Source of the DNA: Auricularia sp. M13
Lineage: Eukaryota > Basidiomycota > Agaricomycetes > Auriculariales > Auriculariaceae
Direction of reading: 5' to 3'
Assembly (NCBI GenBank): GCA_037042915.1
Contig: CM073197.1
Location: forward strand, 4,340,001-4,404,000
Length of the DNA: 64,000 nucleotides
The notes beneath the pieces were generated by a model. That model worked only from the letters and a program-made list of their open reading frames with translations. It did no database searches and was not told the DNA's origin. Both the position numbers and the translations under genes were made by a program. Shown piece by piece: positions 11,151 through 24,256 of this stretch. Numbering within the stretch: position 1 is the first letter of the stretch; each line of letters starts with the position of its first letter.

Positions 11151-13567
11151 GATTGATGCCGTTGCGGCCGGTCGAGGCGATGCTTCCGTTGCCAAGCCAG
11201 CACCGCAGCTTCTGTTTATCATCTGCAGTGAATCTCGACTGTATATAGAGATGAGCGCCTTGGAAGTGTATTATGAATGCAGCTCACATGCGTGTAATGC
11301 CCTGAGCTGCTCACCGTCGAGTGTTGATTTAAAGAGTTCGGTCAGAACGGAGCAAAGGCGTGTCCCCGTGTTTACGGCCACACAGACGCATAATGCGGTG
11401 TTACGAGCGGCTCGCTCGACGTGGACCTCGCAGTCCGGAGCGAGGACTCAAGGGGAAATGGGATACCGTTGGGATGCCACGGCTACGCGATGTTGACGAT
11501 TTTGGATGCCAAGTCGCCGCTGACAGCTCGGACCCGCTCAGAGGAGTTTTGTCGAATGGCGCAGTAGCATCGCTGAGATCGTGCACCGTTGAACGTATGA
11601 GGCAGCAAAATCCGCACATCACGAAGACGTAACCTCTGCTTAGCCTCTGCAATAACAACACGACAGAAGTGTTCGGAAATGCAAACGCAGAAGCTAAGTA
11701 TCCCGGATACGGTCCCGAAATCGGTGATCAAGTCGGACCTATAAAGAACAGCATGTCGTTGCTCGCACGGGCAGGTACAATTCGGTATCGGAATGTGGCT
11801 GCGCAGTATATAGCGGTGAGAGTCCGAGAGTCGCCATAAACTTTCCAGATAGCCTCACATAGTGATCATCCCGCAGAGTTGTCAAGACAGCGCAGTAACG
11901 AAAGCAGGAGTATCCTCCGACGGTGGATCCCATTGAAACTGTTGCGTAGGCCAGGGTCCCAATTCTAGATAACGCCGGATAGACATCGGCTGGGCGGTGG
12001 GCGCTGGACAGCTAGGGGCCGTGAAACCGGAGCCTCGGATTAGGCAGTCGTCAGCGTTCGAGCATGCACAACCGCTGCGCGTGTCAATATAAACGAGCAA
12101 TTGCCAGGCGCTGTTTGTGTGCTGAAATGCGGGGCCAGTGAGTCCCTGCGCGCGAGGCAATGCAGATCACATAGCAGTCGTTGGATGTACGTTCCCGTAG
12201 TCGGCAGATGTCAGTCGCCCAGTTTCACGAAGCATAGAGGTCCTATAGCGCCCACCCAAACGAAAGGGGGCCGATATTAAGGTTTTCTGGCGAGAGACGC
12301 GTGGAGCATATCACAACACATCCAGAACCGCGTTCAAGGCGAGCAAGGGATGTAGAGAGAGCTAGAAGCAGTCATAAGAAGAGATAATTTCATGCAGCCA
12401 CGGCGCTAGCGACCACCGAGCCCGTAATTGCGAAGCACATTGAGATCGCACGCGAGCCACGCGAATAGTTATTCTGCCAGGACTTGTCGCCGCGCGCAAC
12501 AAATTGATTAATATATAGTAAGCCTTACATCACAAGCAGCAGATCTCGAAGCATATATACATACGTGATGTCACTATGCGCTGGCGCAAAAGGGTTCTGC
12601 TCCTGTATTCGCCCCCCAGACCGAGTGGCCCGGTATTTGGTGATGAGTCAAAGTGTCCTGAGGGTTGCAACTCAGATGCGCACGCGTAGAGGGTACGTGC
12701 AGCCCGCGGAAGCCCGCGGAATTTCGCGCGTTGTGGTCGAGAGCAGAGCGGGCACAGCGGAGTTCGGACCGCGCGTCGATCCGGAAGCAACGGTCCATGA
12801 ACTGAATTAAGTTACACGCGTAGGAATCGGAATGGATGACCAGGCGCGGCGAACTCTGCTCTCTAGCAGAGCAATAACGGCTAACACACTGGATTATCCG
12901 CGTCATATCCACGGGCGTGCATCCTGACGACCTATTCTTGCGCTCCACGCGGGACACCAGCGACCGCCTTTGCGGCCCCATAGACAAAGTTCCTGCGGAC
13001 TTGTTGCGTGGTATCTTTGTTGAACTGTTTTTTCTACTGTACCTTAATGGGGTCCCATCGACCTCCCCCGGCTATGAACGGGCTCGCCAACGCGCGCAGC
13101 GTTCGACTCGCAATCACTTCCGACTCAGGCGGGCAATCTTCTAACTCTTCGGGCATCCCCAAGCGTGACGTTTCAAAGCTGCCTACCGGGGATTTGCTTG
13201 AAAATCTGCGGAAGTGGCACATCAGCAGTGCACAACTGACTCGGGCCAGACGGCGCTGTTTGGTATATACCTCTTTCGTCTGTGTCTACATTTTTCGGGG
13301 CGCGGGAGTGCCGCATGGCAGCCATGGCGCCCATATCTGAAGCAAGGAAGCAGCGTCAGCAGTATGATAGCGAGACCGGCTGGTGGCGCGGTCTCGCAAC
13401 CTCGATCCTCTCCCAGTCGCCATCGATCAACCAAGTAGCCTCTGTGGGAAGTGCTCTGCGTTATTTCACGACAAGGTTCGCCAAAACTTCTGCCATAGAC
13501 ACGACGTACTACGCATTATTCTTACACTGGCGGCAGGTCGGCTGCACTACTACATGCGAACTCGCGT
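11151..13567. other. No gene recognised; one short relic-like segment near 12.7 kb
   Basis: No frame here has a recognisable product. Positions about 12728-12800 (+) read SRVVVESRAGTAEF and then DPEATVHELN, which resembles a frame at 16426-16520. The pair is treated as a possible decayed repeat. A GTATATAG at 11240-11247 points rightwards but no gene follows it convincingly. Confidence 0.4.
12728..12800 (+). repeat. Possible decayed copy shared with 16426-16500
   Basis: GTGGTCGAGAGCAGAGCG here matches GTGGTCGAAAGCAGAGCG near 16429 with one change. A weaker match follows, including CCGGAAGCA in both. Translated, both give VVVESRA followed by a diverged stretch. It is either a fragment of a once-coding family or a dispersed repeat; the match is short and the call weak. 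Confidence 0.35.
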
Positions 13568-13985
13568 TTAATGGTGGAACAGGATGACACGCAGTCCGTT
13601 CCCAACAGGCGCCTGTCCTCCAGACTTGCCATTTGACTGACAGCTATTCGCAATGCTGAGGAGAACGGACCCGGCCTGGCCGCACGAAATGCAGTTGTCC
13701 CATGTGCCGCAAATGCCCACTTCATAGGGCGCAGGCGTCATCAGTCCGTACTCCATCCGTGACACGATAATGGAGATACAGACCTGCGGCGGAGCCGGCG
13801 GTGGCCATGGTGGTGCAGAGGCTGCCGCCGGGGTTGTACTGGCAGCAGCTCTGGCTGCCCTTGTTCTGGATGAAGAGCGCTGCGCTCCGAGCGTCGGCAG
13901 TTGACGGGCTGCCATTGCTCGTCTCGCAAGTGATGGCCAGTGCGCCGGAGATGGTAGCGATGGCGAAAAGCGCACGAGAAAACAT
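13568..13985 (-). CDS. Small secreted cysteine-rich protein
   Basis: Two exons, 13985-13784 and 13719-13568, join in frame to give 117 residues. The 64-bp intron (13720-13783) has donor GTCTGT and acceptor GAAG. Residues 1-17 (MFSRALFAIATISGALA) are a clear signal peptide, leaving a mature chain of about 100 residues. Eight cysteines (20, 47, 48, 57, 71, 77, 80, 94) could form four disulphides. The mature start ITCETSNGSPSTAD, the middle GSLCTTMATAGSAAVGICG and the end SCQSNGKSGGQ resemble small secreted proteins widespread in fungi; the function is unknown to me. The start at 13985 is preferred over an in-frame ATG at 14033 because it places the signal peptide at the N-terminus. Without splicing, the first exon's frame stops shortly after the donor and the second exon's cysteines are lost. 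Confidence 0.7.
13720..13783 (-). other. Intron of the small secreted protein gene
   Basis: The donor GTCTGT and acceptor GAAG enclose 64 bp in phase 1. Splicing joins GSAA to VGICG and brings cysteines 71-94 into frame with the first exon. Confidence 0.6.
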
Positions 13986-14050
13986 TGAAGCGCTAGAGAT
14001 CGACGACGCGGGGTAATGGATAAGTACTTGCATGTGCGAATGTTCGATCT

Positions 14051-14056
14051 CTTATA
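14051..14056 (-). promoter_or_regulatory. TATA-like box of the small secreted protein gene
   Basis: TATAAG on the minus strand lies about 66-71 bp before the chosen start codon at 13985. This spacing supports that start and a promoter-proximal element. Confidence 0.45.
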
Positions 14057-16425
14057 CGACGAGCTGTGTCGATATCTGGCACTAATCTCACCGGAAATAT
14101 TGCCGAACGATCCGCTGCGTGGAGTGACATGCTGTTGTATAGCTGGGGCGCACGAATCAAAGCACGATCGTGTCCTGAAACGCCGGTGTCAAGCGATATT
14201 CTCGGTAATTTTCCACCCCTGACAGCTATTTGCGATGCCTGCTAGCGACCAACGATACGGTAAACGTAGGACGCAGCGGGCCAAGACCACAGTGCGTGGG
14301 GCATACCATCAAGTTTTCTGCTCCACGTCTCACGTCGAAATGGGGTCAACAGACGCGCATCTAGTGCACCAACGGATTGTGAAAGTCGGCATCCGTGGTG
14401 TCGCATTGGAAGGTCAGTGGCTATTGGCATCTGCATGCTGTCTGAGTTCTTGCCGAACGACCGACCGCGTAAAGGCACCTCCATTCAATTGCAAACATTC
14501 TGATGTGAATCTTGACCGGTGCAGCGCACTGCATGCGCTGGACCTCTGCGCAATCGGCCGTGCACGTGTATCTGAGGCCGCTGCGCGGCGAGGCGCGGCG
14601 ACGGACGCGAGTCGCACAGTCGGCTCTGTGCGTTCCGTGGGCCGTCGGTATCCATGCCAGTTGTATTTCGTCGCGTCGTTCACCATCGGGTAAATGCACA
14701 GAGCGGCGTAGCACTCGAGCTTGTGCACTGGGACGTTCGGCGGGTCCGAGTTGCGCGGGAATAAGCTGAGCTGACGCTGCGATAAAGACAGCAGGGTGTA
14801 CCTCGCGCGCGGCCCACTTGCGGACGAGCACCAAGCCGCGAGTAAGATGGTGTGCGACAGAGGTTTCAAGCTGCGCGGGGTTGTGCATGGCGCCGGCTAG
14901 GCGCCGGCGGGAATTGATCTATGCACGCCAGCGCCGAGCCGCTGTCTGGTTGAACGATATGAAGCGTCTGCTGCTGTTGCTCAAAGCAAGGCCGGCGAGC
15001 AGGTGTAAGAAACTGGCAACAGTGGGTGCAGCAGCTGAGCGACGTACTGCTGCGCAAGGAGACAATGGCCGCAGGCCACGCCCAGTCTAGCTCCCGTGAC
15101 CTGTAGCACAACGATCACTGTCTCACCGCGAATGCCTTTACAATCCGACGCGTTGATATGACGAGCGCTCAGCGTGGGCGCTGGAGTATTTGACATGCGG
15201 CGCAATGGACGCGGGATGACAGCGCGACAACGGATACGACGGAAAGAACTGAGTCGCGAGTCAGCGAAGTGAGCAGCGCACAAAATGTGACATATGTAAC
15301 ATACTGACTTGGCACCTGGCGCGCAGCCAATAGGCGCAGTTCTGCTCGCGCTTGCGCACCCAGTGACGCGCAAAATTTGGAGCAATCTGCTCGCATGTAA
15401 GAATGGATCTTACGGCTATGGGTGCTACCTGATTACGGACGCGAGGTAGACATATGCGGGCGGTTTGAGTCCTTACCGCTCGATAGTTTCGACGGGTCGC
15501 ACCTCCAAGCCTTGGTTCGCAGATGTAACCGTTAGACCATCAAGATTGAAATCTAGGCGTTGAAGGAGCGCACATGGGCCGGGCTTTCGTAAAACGTCGA
15601 TCGAATGGCGCCCTCGTCGCAGAGCAGGGTCGCTGCAGCATAGTCTCGTGAGCGAGAAGCGGCCTGCCGGGCAGCGCGGACCGCTGCAACCCGCGGCAGG
15701 CACAGGCGGTAGGAATATTCCGCCCTGTTCAAGCCAGCGCCGACGAGTCTATAGTCAAGAAGCGCGGCGAGGCTGTTCGTGAGCGTCGGGAATGGTCGTG
15801 AGGTCTTGCAGCAGCGCGCAACCAAGTAGCCAAAGAATAAGAAACCTGAAAAAGCTGTCACTTGCCGCATCATATATCCATGGGATAGTAGGCGTACCTA
15901 AGTTTAGTACGCGCTGGCAAAAGGTGGTGCGAACGCGTGCGGCTAGATATGCTGGTATGACGAGTTTCTGCTCTTCAGACCGGGCGGCCCGACGGTTGAC
16001 CGTGACTGTGACCATGGTTAGGTTTTCTAGTGCTGACGGAGGCGGCTGGAAGGCGCGCAAATCGTGAATCGTGCGGACGGCAATGCAGCCCGAACGTGCG
16101 CGCGACGCCCAGCGTGGTCATGCCATGTCGGCGCCCTGCATTTCCGCAGCGCCACGGCGGAAGCCCGTCGACGGTGCTGACGACTTGCGGGGCACGACGC
16201 AGCTCCATAGCGCCCAGTCGCGGGCGCGCGCTGGGTATACGCAGGTGAAGGCACAGCAAGCCCGGTGGAAGGTTACGAGCTTTGAGTCAAAGCAGGGCGG
16301 ATTCATCCGGTTTTGGTTCCTGGAGCAAGCAGAGCCGTTTGAGCGCAAATGGTATCGCGCGGGGCTGCTTCGCGTATACAGAGCACGGGAACGAGCAGAT
16401 AATACGGTCGGACAAGCGGCGCTAC
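14057..16425. other. No gene recognised; possible coding relic near 14.6-14.9 kb
   Basis: On the minus strand, a frame beginning at 14869 reads MKPLSHTILLAAWCSSASG, which looks like a short signal peptide. Further on it reads VPVHKLECYAALCIYPMVND. An adjacent frame overlaps it and I could not build a complete gene model, so this is only a hint of a small secreted protein or its relic. Nothing else in the stretch is recognisable. Positions about 15485-15545 look faintly tRNA-like on the minus strand but do not fold. Confidence 0.3.
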
Positions 16426-16500
16426 GTCGTGGTCGAAAGCAGAGCGTCGGATCGGACTTCGTACCGTGATTCTGCCGGCCCGGAAGCAGGTTTCCATATC
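16426..16500 (+). repeat. Possible decayed copy shared with 12728-12800
   Basis: The partner of the segment at 12728-12800. It reads RRYVVVESRASDRTSYRDSA in a frame open from 16282 to 16674. The frame's further sequence (GPEAGFHILRLAGSMN) is protein-like but matches nothing I recognise. An overlapping frame ending at 16469 also looks protein-like, so no single model is favoured. Confidence 0.3.
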
Positions 16501-19500
16501 CTCAGACTGGCAGGGAGCATGAACTGCCGACATGGACAGATACTTATGTGTCGCATCCTAAGGAGGCAGTGTGTAAATCGGCGGAAAACTGGGGAGTTGA
16601 GCAAGCATCATTCGCGTTTCAATCTTGCGGATTCGGACGTTCCGTGTCGCCTTCGCCACAGAGCCAGCATTTGAAGCGCACCGCACAATAATGCGCGGGC
16701 AGTAAGACAGTGGTTGATAATGGTGTGTGTCGTGGACGCCTCGCACGGGGTCCGTAGCAAAGGCCAGCCGGTCCGTCGGACTCCGTCCTCGCATAATACG
16801 GGATTGAACCGGCAAAATACGCGCTGTGCACGAGCTTTGCTTTTTCGGTGTAAGTTGGCACGTTAAAGAGATAAACGCACCACGTGCGAGGCCGTATGGT
16901 GTCGTACATAGCAGATGGTGAGAGCGGATGGGGGAGATGATGACTCGTGAGTCGTCCGACCCTCAGTTGGGCGTGAATTTATACGCTGCAGACATCCTCG
17001 CCGCTCGGGCCGTATCCGTTTGCCCGGTGACTCCTCGGAATGGGGTTCCTTCATTGAGAGAAGGTGCAGTGCGCCGATAAGTTCATCTGCGGGCCGTGCG
17101 TGCCACATAAAGTCTCACCCAGCGAATGCATCGCTCAACTACTGCACTACGCACCGCCCTCATCATCTCCTCTTCATTCATCACGCCGGCAGAACAGCTC
17201 CTCATGGACCTGGGAAGGCGAGCCATGGGCGTGAAAGGCATATACTCTCATATACAATATCGTGTGCAGCCTACCCGCAGACTAGCTCGGCGGTAGAAGG
17301 AATGCCGGGATCTGGAAATGAGAGAACTTGACATTTGACACAAAGTACCACGATTTTGTACCGGTGGTCGATTTTGTTGAGGATCGGGCTTGGACCTACG
17401 CTTGACACCAACCATGCCCACAATCTAGGGCCAATGATAGGGAGTCGAATTGCCCCGCTTGCCGGTGGTTTGAATGCTCAGACCGTTTGCCAATGAGGTC
17501 CGAGCAAAAAGCCGAAGAGCCGAAACGCGTTTCCGGACTCCGCGCTCGCTCTTCTTCCTTTTCCCTGTCGCGCCAATGCCGAGCGGCGTCGGACGCGCTC
17601 CAGGCGGACTAGCGGACGTGTATACAGAGCATCAAATGATGCGCACAGCCGACGCCATCGGTGCGCCCTTGCGTGCATTTGGTGGGTCTGTTCAACGAGC
17701 CGACCGCGCGTGACTAGCAGGCTGGACGCGGGCGCTGCGTCAATAATCTACTCGTGCGCCTTTCCCATACAACTTGCGCGGATGCGCTAATTATCACTTT
17801 ATTCGCAGCACGCAGATTATTCTCGCCTGTATCCAGGCTCGCGCAACGGTCGCCCGAAGTCATTGGTTCAATTGCCCGTTGCGCGCTTCGGCTTGGTACG
17901 TTACGTCCCTAAACCTTTGATACGAGCGCTCAGCTAATGCCCTCCCCGTAGCACCAGAAAACGGCCTGGCTACGCGACCGCGATCCTCGACTTCTGCTAC
18001 CTCCGGATGTTAACCCATCGAATAACGCACCCAGTTTTCGACGCCGCGCGCAGTCGGAACTGAAGACTGCACTCTCCGCTACTCATGGTGCGCTCAGAAA
18101 TAATCCGGTTTCGTTGTTTGGTTCGGCTGATAGCAGAGCCGCCGGCACATAGGACTCGCTGCCATATCTTGCTCGGCGTTCGTTCTGACGTCCAAATCGT
18201 ACTACGGTAGCACGTCTCGTTGGGGAGCACGCCCACAAGCGTCAGGCTCGTAAGCACGGCAAAGGCGACCGTTGCGGAGCGGACACACCGTCCTGAAGGC
18301 ATAACTCGTGGCACGTCGCCAACCGCTTGCTCGCGGCTGGACCGCACGACTCGGCGCGCGGCTCCAAGCGCTTGCGTCTGGTTGGATGTACACGCAGCTT
18401 GCGCGTCTGCAGTCGCGAGGTTGAGAGCCAACCTGGCCAACCAGACGGGCGTCGCGTTCCAAGTTCTGCGCGCGCTGGGCGCCCCGTACGACTGCGCAAA
18501 GGATGACGATTACGCGGCGGTCTGGTCTATGCGGCTTGAATATGACCAGAGTGCGTGCGATCCCCTTTTGCCATTTTCTGCATCTTGTACTGACGCGCCC
18601 GGTTTACAGAAGGTTCATTCGCGCGTGCCGTGCAAAAGAGTGGAACGAGCAAGTGCCGCTGCCCCGCGCACATCCTGGTGCTCTTCGCGCGGTATATGTG
18701 CTGCATATTGTCAACATGGTCGACGCGCTCGATCCGCCGGCGCTGGGCGTTACCACCTCTCGGCCTCAGCGCGCCGCTGGCGCCCGACTCGTTGGCGAGG
18801 CAGCGCAGGCTTCGTGGAGCATGCGTTCTGTCAGCGTTCTCTTGTGCAGCTGCGGCCAGGCAGGTCAACCTGGCTGCGGCGTACGAATGCGCGTCGCGCG
18901 CGCTGGCGAACGCCAGATGACCTGCGTTGTACTCCGGGTTGGCGGCGGCTGGCTCTGCTGGCGGCGACGCGGCGCTGTCTCCCTGCGGCACTCGTGCATC
19001 TGGCGCAGGGCATGTGGCGGCGGCGACAATGCTTGCGTGGGCGCGCTCGCAGCGTTCCTGAAACTCCTATATCCCCCTTCCTATATTTCAGTTCTATTTG
19101 TAGTTCATTCCAGACAGTCGTGTCCCCGCTTCGCCTCTCGTAAGCAAATCCTGCCAGTACCGCTGCCTCTGTCGTGCAGTTACGCAGTTGTAATGTTAGG
19201 GCCCTCGGGTGAAGTGCAGTCAAGGGAAGGTCATTTTAAAGTGCCACGGGCTCGTAAAGCGAAATCGAGGCGGAGAACGCTCGACTGCGCGAGGGGAAGA
19301 TGCAATTGCGCGCTGATGCCGCCCACGCCCTCACCGAAGCTCCCAACGGGACAACGATCACATCGCACGTGCGCACTCTTGCATACAGTATCCATCGTCG
19401 CTCTCTTACGGCTCACAATTTCTCGCGTAAGGTATCTATTCTTCTGGCTCGCAGAAGAGTCGCCCGATTTTCACCTACAGCAGATGCGTGGCCCGCCGCC

Positions 19501-22500
19501 TCCCTCTGCAGCCCAGTGCGCGTCGGTTGACGCATAGAGCGCATGCTTCAACCAGCACAGTCGCGGCTCGACGACGACGGTCAGGCCCGCGCAGGGATGA
19601 CCAAGTCGTGCATATTGATGCGCAGATCTCGGACGCGTCGTCGGTCTGGTTGCGGGACGGCGAGCGCAGTAAGCGCGGCCCGAGGCCGCAAGACGCCCAA
19701 ATTGCTGCAGCTGCCGTTCGCGCTGAGCAATGGGAGCCCGTGCGTCGCGCCGCAGTCACCAGGGCGCGCGCTCGCGCACAATGCGCCCCGCGATCTGCGA
19801 AACGAGCACGAGCCCTGCGTCGACGCCGGAGTTCGCAGTACTTGCTGCAGCCACAGACGACGCGGCCGGCTCGGGGCTATCGCCGATGGCGCGCGTCGCC
19901 CGTGGCAGCTAGTAGATAGGCGGGTAAATGGAGCGGATTGGGTCTGGGCAACGCGGGCGCGCTGAGCCGCTCGACCGCATCGTCTGGCTGACAGGCGAGA
20001 GGAACGCGCAGCGCGGGTACATTGGTCGCGCCCGTGAAGAGCGGAGAATCCGCGCGCGCGCGATCCCCGTAAACGAGCCGCTGATGGTCGTTCTGGTGGA
20101 AGACGAACGGCCAGCGCGTTACTACTGTGAAAAATGCAGTCAGCGAGCCGACCGGTCGTATAAACAGGGGGAACAAGCACACCTGAGTGTGTACACATCC
20201 GTGTCGCCGGCCCCACGCCAATATTACAGTGTTGAGCCGCAGGATGGTGTCCTGAGCGGCGCCATCTGCAGTTCTTGCATGCGAGCGCGGCTGGGCACGG
20301 CGTGGCACCCGACGACCGACGATCCAGCCTCGCGCGCCATAGAAGACGCGGCCGCAGCAGTCGGACCTGGCCTCGCGAACCGCGGCGCGGCCTTTGCAAC
20401 GAGCGCTCCGGTGTGAGCGAGCGTGCTATCTCCCTGGGCGTCGATGAGCTTGGCTGCTTGCTGCTCGCGTCAGTCAAACGTTCAAAGGGCGGAAGAGACG
20501 GCGCACCTAGCGCTGCCCGATGCACAGGGTAGCTGGCGCCGACCGCGCGTGGAAGATCGCGCGAAATGGATGACCGGCCTTTGGGCCGCACGCGCGAACG
20601 GCTCAGAAAGGATCCAGCTCCGCGCGCTGTCGTCGATGTCGACGAAGCCGGGCTGCGCGGCGCTGTCGTAGTCCTACGCCGTGCTGCGGAATGGGCGGGT
20701 CGGCGGCGCGCAGTCGTGCGCGTCGCAGAGGACACGGCGCTGGCGGTACAGTTGGCAACGAGGTTGTCGAGCCGCTCCAGGTCGCGCGCGGGGTTCGGGG
20801 GCGTCGACGTGCTTGCGCGTACCAGGCTGCGTATGGAAGTCAGCGGGGCAGGCAGGGCGAAAAGACGACGCACCCGACTCGGCACCGTCCGCCGCCAGAT
20901 GCGCTCTTGCGCGGCGCGCGCACCTGGGTCACAAAGAGCCTTCAGGCCGCGCCGCGCCTGCATAAACCTTCTGCGCTGTCGCCGCCGTACGCGAAGCTGG
21001 GCAGCGGGCGCGCGCAGCAACGTGGCCGGTCGCGCGCGCAGCAGAAGACGGGCGGTAGCCGCAATCGCACGTTGCCTTCGACGCGGCGTCAGCGGGCTTG
21101 ATGGGGACGCTTCTGCCCGGCGCGAGGTCGTGCATGGCGCGTACGGGCGTCGAGGTGCTGGTTGCGCGGACTGTGAGCGCCAGGAGTTTGCTGCTGCGGA
21201 TTGGAGCGTGAGTTAACCACCGAAGAGCTAGAACAAATGGCGCACACAACCTGCCCGCACACCGGATAGCTCCCTTCGCCCATCGTGCGTAGACGGTTGC
21301 GCAATGTCCTGCGACGGTGCTTTGCGCGTTCTGCGCGAGTACCGCGATGGTGCGCACGAGCGCGCGGTGCGCGTTCCGACGACACTGACCAGCCGCATCT
21401 TACAGCGCACACGGAAGTCGGGGCTTGGCTGCGGCGCCGCCCGCAATCGCGGTCGCTCACGCTCGCGCCGTCAGATATTACGGCCCGGAGGTCGATGACA
21501 ACGGGCGCGTTTTGCTGTAAAGAGGCTGTCAGTCAGCGAGCAAACCGTCGAAAAGGCAAAAAATACCAGACTCGCGACCAGACGCTGTTCGACAGGCACT
21601 CGCACGGCAGGCGTATGTTGCGCCCTCTGCATGCGCGGTATGCGGCGCCGGGCGGTGCACGAGCCAGAACTGTGCCGCCGTCTGCGTAAGGCGTCGTGGG
21701 CATGCGGATCCTCGAGCTCCTCGTTGGCGACCGTTGCAGCGGGTGGGCCTTGTGGGGCGGTCGTTCAGGCCCAAGTGCCGCAGAAGACGCCGGTGGACTG
21801 GGCATCGTTCGAGGTGGACGCGCGAAAGACTGGCAGCGGGTCGCAGGTCGCGTCGGTCGGCGATGTGATATGATGGCAGCGTCGACCATGGGCGTTTCGC
21901 AGTGCGCGTGCGCGGTGTTTTGCGGATGCACAACGGCCGGTTCCTTGGGCATGAGCGCGTGTCCGTGTTGATGCAGGCGTCGGCGTCGCTTGAGCGGACC
22001 GCGTCGGGTCTTTGGCTCATTGAGCACCACCTCAGGACCGTCAGCGCCAGGAAGCACTGTCTGCAGGCCTAAAAATACACGGGCGCCGGTTGCCGAGCAG
22101 CGGAGGACGCGGCGGGGTTGCTGGCGCCCGTGGGTCCGTCGAGTACGAGCGCGAGTTGAACTGTCTCTCGCTGCTGAATAGATGCGCGAATTCCGGCGCA
22201 AGCGGTCAGCGCTGGGTCGTCATGGAGATGACGTCGTCGAGTTGGGCGTACAGGCGGAGTGCGGGCGGCATACTGACCGCAGACGGTTGGTAACGGAAGG
22301 CAAGGAGCAGCGAGCGGAGTTGATACACGCAACGCTCCTTGGCTCTTGCCATCCACGATGACCGGCGCAGATGCAGTTCGCGCTGACGCTGCTTCGAACG
22401 GCGCTGCAATTACTCGACTTTATTTGCTATCTGGGGCCTGGCCAGCAATTCCGACCTCGATATGAACTTTGCGCCGTCCTGCGCTATCCTCGCCCATCCT

Positions 22501-24256
22501 GGACCGCGGGCAGATGGCTCAGTTGGTACACGCTACTCTCGCTTGAAACGTACGTCTTACGCCACTTCCAGGAACTATACAACTTGAACACCGGTGGCGC
22601 GCAGTTGCAGCGTTTGCGTGCCGTTGGGTACGTTCTGCTCTATTCACTGCTGAATAATATTAACGAAATCTGTTTTGCGAAAGCGCAGAGCGCACAAGGC
22701 GCGAGGATGGATTGACGAGCGCCGGGTGCTTCGCGCATGCGCGCATCGTGCTCGATTGCATAACAAACCCGCCCCCTGCGGCCCCCGTCCCTGCGCAGCA
22801 GCTGAGTAGGATGCTCGCCGTCGAGGGTGCGCGATTTTCTACCCGTTCGCATCAAATCTTCTGATCGTTCGAGCGCCTGCTGACCCGCTTGCATTGTGCC
22901 TGCAGGAGCATCGCGGAGTGACCACCAGCGCGCGCAACTCGTATGGCCCCTGATGTGCGCGCGGCCGACTTGCCCTCCGATCGATGCTCGCGCCCCGCAA
23001 CTCCTCGTGCGTCGTCCACAATCTTCTGTGCCTCGGCTGAGGACGACCTGAAGCCCATTAATTGTCGGCCCCTCGCTCACGCGCAGCGCCTCGTGTCCGC
23101 GCCGCAGACGCTAAGCTCTCGCGGTCACTCAAAGTCCGCGCGCGACGGATGGCCCGAAAGATGCCGCATGGCTTGCGCGCGTCCAGCGCCGCGCAAGTGA
23201 CCGGTGTTGGCGGATTGAAGAGCGGCAAGGGCCCGAGCTCTGCGTGCGACGGGTGGAACGGTCGAGGGTGTTGGGCGCTCATGGGCATGCGCGAACGGGC
23301 TGGCAGATCGGGCGATAAGCAACGCGCGCGCCCGGCCCCACATGCATGCGAGCGACGGTGAGCCATGCCGAGTCCCGCCGGTCCGCGAGATCTGTGCGCT
23401 GCCGTATGAGACGTCCGTATTCGTCATTCGGCAGTCTACGCCAGTCGACGCGCGCAAGCGGCAGACGACGCGCGCAACGGAAAGGAAGCTGGGGGCGCCG
23501 CGGTCGCTATCGCGAACTGTCAATTGGCAAGGCCATGCCGTCTCGTGGTCGAGCTGCTCCCGCCTTCACTGGGCGGCGCCTGTCGACAGCGGAAGAGACC
23601 ATGTAGCCTATTGCATCAAGTATGTTGATCGCGCTCGCGTCGCATGTGCACTCCGCGTAGTCGTTCCGGACGTTTGTGTCATGGTCTTGTCTGTGACTTT
23701 GGGAGCGGTGTGCTGATAGCAGTGTCCCTCCGTCGCATCTTACTGGCAGCGTACATTGTACAGTGTGAACCCGGTGTATTGTGAGTCTCAGCTGCCGCAC
23801 AGAATGCGCCCGCCGGCATGTGTTCCGGTCCGGCTATAGGCAAAGCACCGGGCCGAGGTCTTTGCCAACACATGTTGCCCTCGTACCACCATCGTCGCCA
23901 GCACCGCTGCGCTCCCAGGCGCACCCAGACAAGACCTCTGCTAGAAAACATGATGCATATACAGTGAGCTTGCCATTGTTGCACAGTGAGCATAGCAGGG
24001 CAGCTCACGAAGTGTGATGCAATCTGTAGATCAGGCCATCCACCGATCTCGGACCATCGGTGCTCATCAGACTGTCGGGCAGCCGTCCCTCGCATCCCGG
24101 CCTTTGCTTCACATGCCACAACTTCTGCTGTCCCACTGCCGCTTTGCTCTGTTGCTCTGTGGTGTCTCTCTGCCATTGTTCAAGTATCGGCCACTCCAGC
24201 AAGGGCCTATGCGATACCCCTTCAGACTACGAACTAAGATCCAAGGGGATAAACGT
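16501..24256. other. GC-rich, stop-poor stretch without a supportable gene model
   Basis: Many long frames overlap on both strands, including about 479 codons at 19581-21020 (-) and about 344 codons at 18503-19537 (+). Their Arg/Ala/Pro/Ser-rich composition and mutual overlap suggest they arise from high GC content. A few minus-strand pieces between 19.7 and 22.4 kb look more protein-like, such as NPARDLERLDNLVANCTASA near 20.8 kb and QQRETVQLALVLDGPTGASN near 22.1 kb. They lie in different frames and I found no splice chain linking them, so a degenerate or intron-rich minus-strand gene is possible but unproven. I see no RNA gene. Confidence 0.3.

Noticed and set aside
11240-11247. GTATATAG as a promoter for a rightward gene
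   Set aside because: No supportable gene starts within a normal distance downstream.
15485-15550. tRNA-like segment on the minus strand with an A-box match (TGGTCTAACGG)
   Set aside because: No good B-box and no cloverleaf: the D, anticodon and acceptor stems do not pair.
17425-17500. Second tRNA-like segment on the minus strand (TGGCAAACGG and ATTCGACTCC)
   Set aside because: It resembles the 15.5-kb segment in layout, but the T-arm and acceptor stem do not pair. At most a decayed tRNA-like relic.
18503-19537. Plus-strand open frame of about 344 codons
   Set aside because: No domain, signal or family resemblance, and overlapping frames on both strands look equally plausible.
19581-21020. 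Minus-strand open frame of about 479 codons
   Set aside because: Arg/Ala/Pro/Ser-rich with no recognisable domain, and overlapped on the plus strand by other long frames. Best explained by stop-poor GC-rich sequence.
22508-22580. A-box-like GATGGCTCAGTTGGTA on the plus strand
   Set aside because: No B-box follows and no cloverleaf can be drawn.
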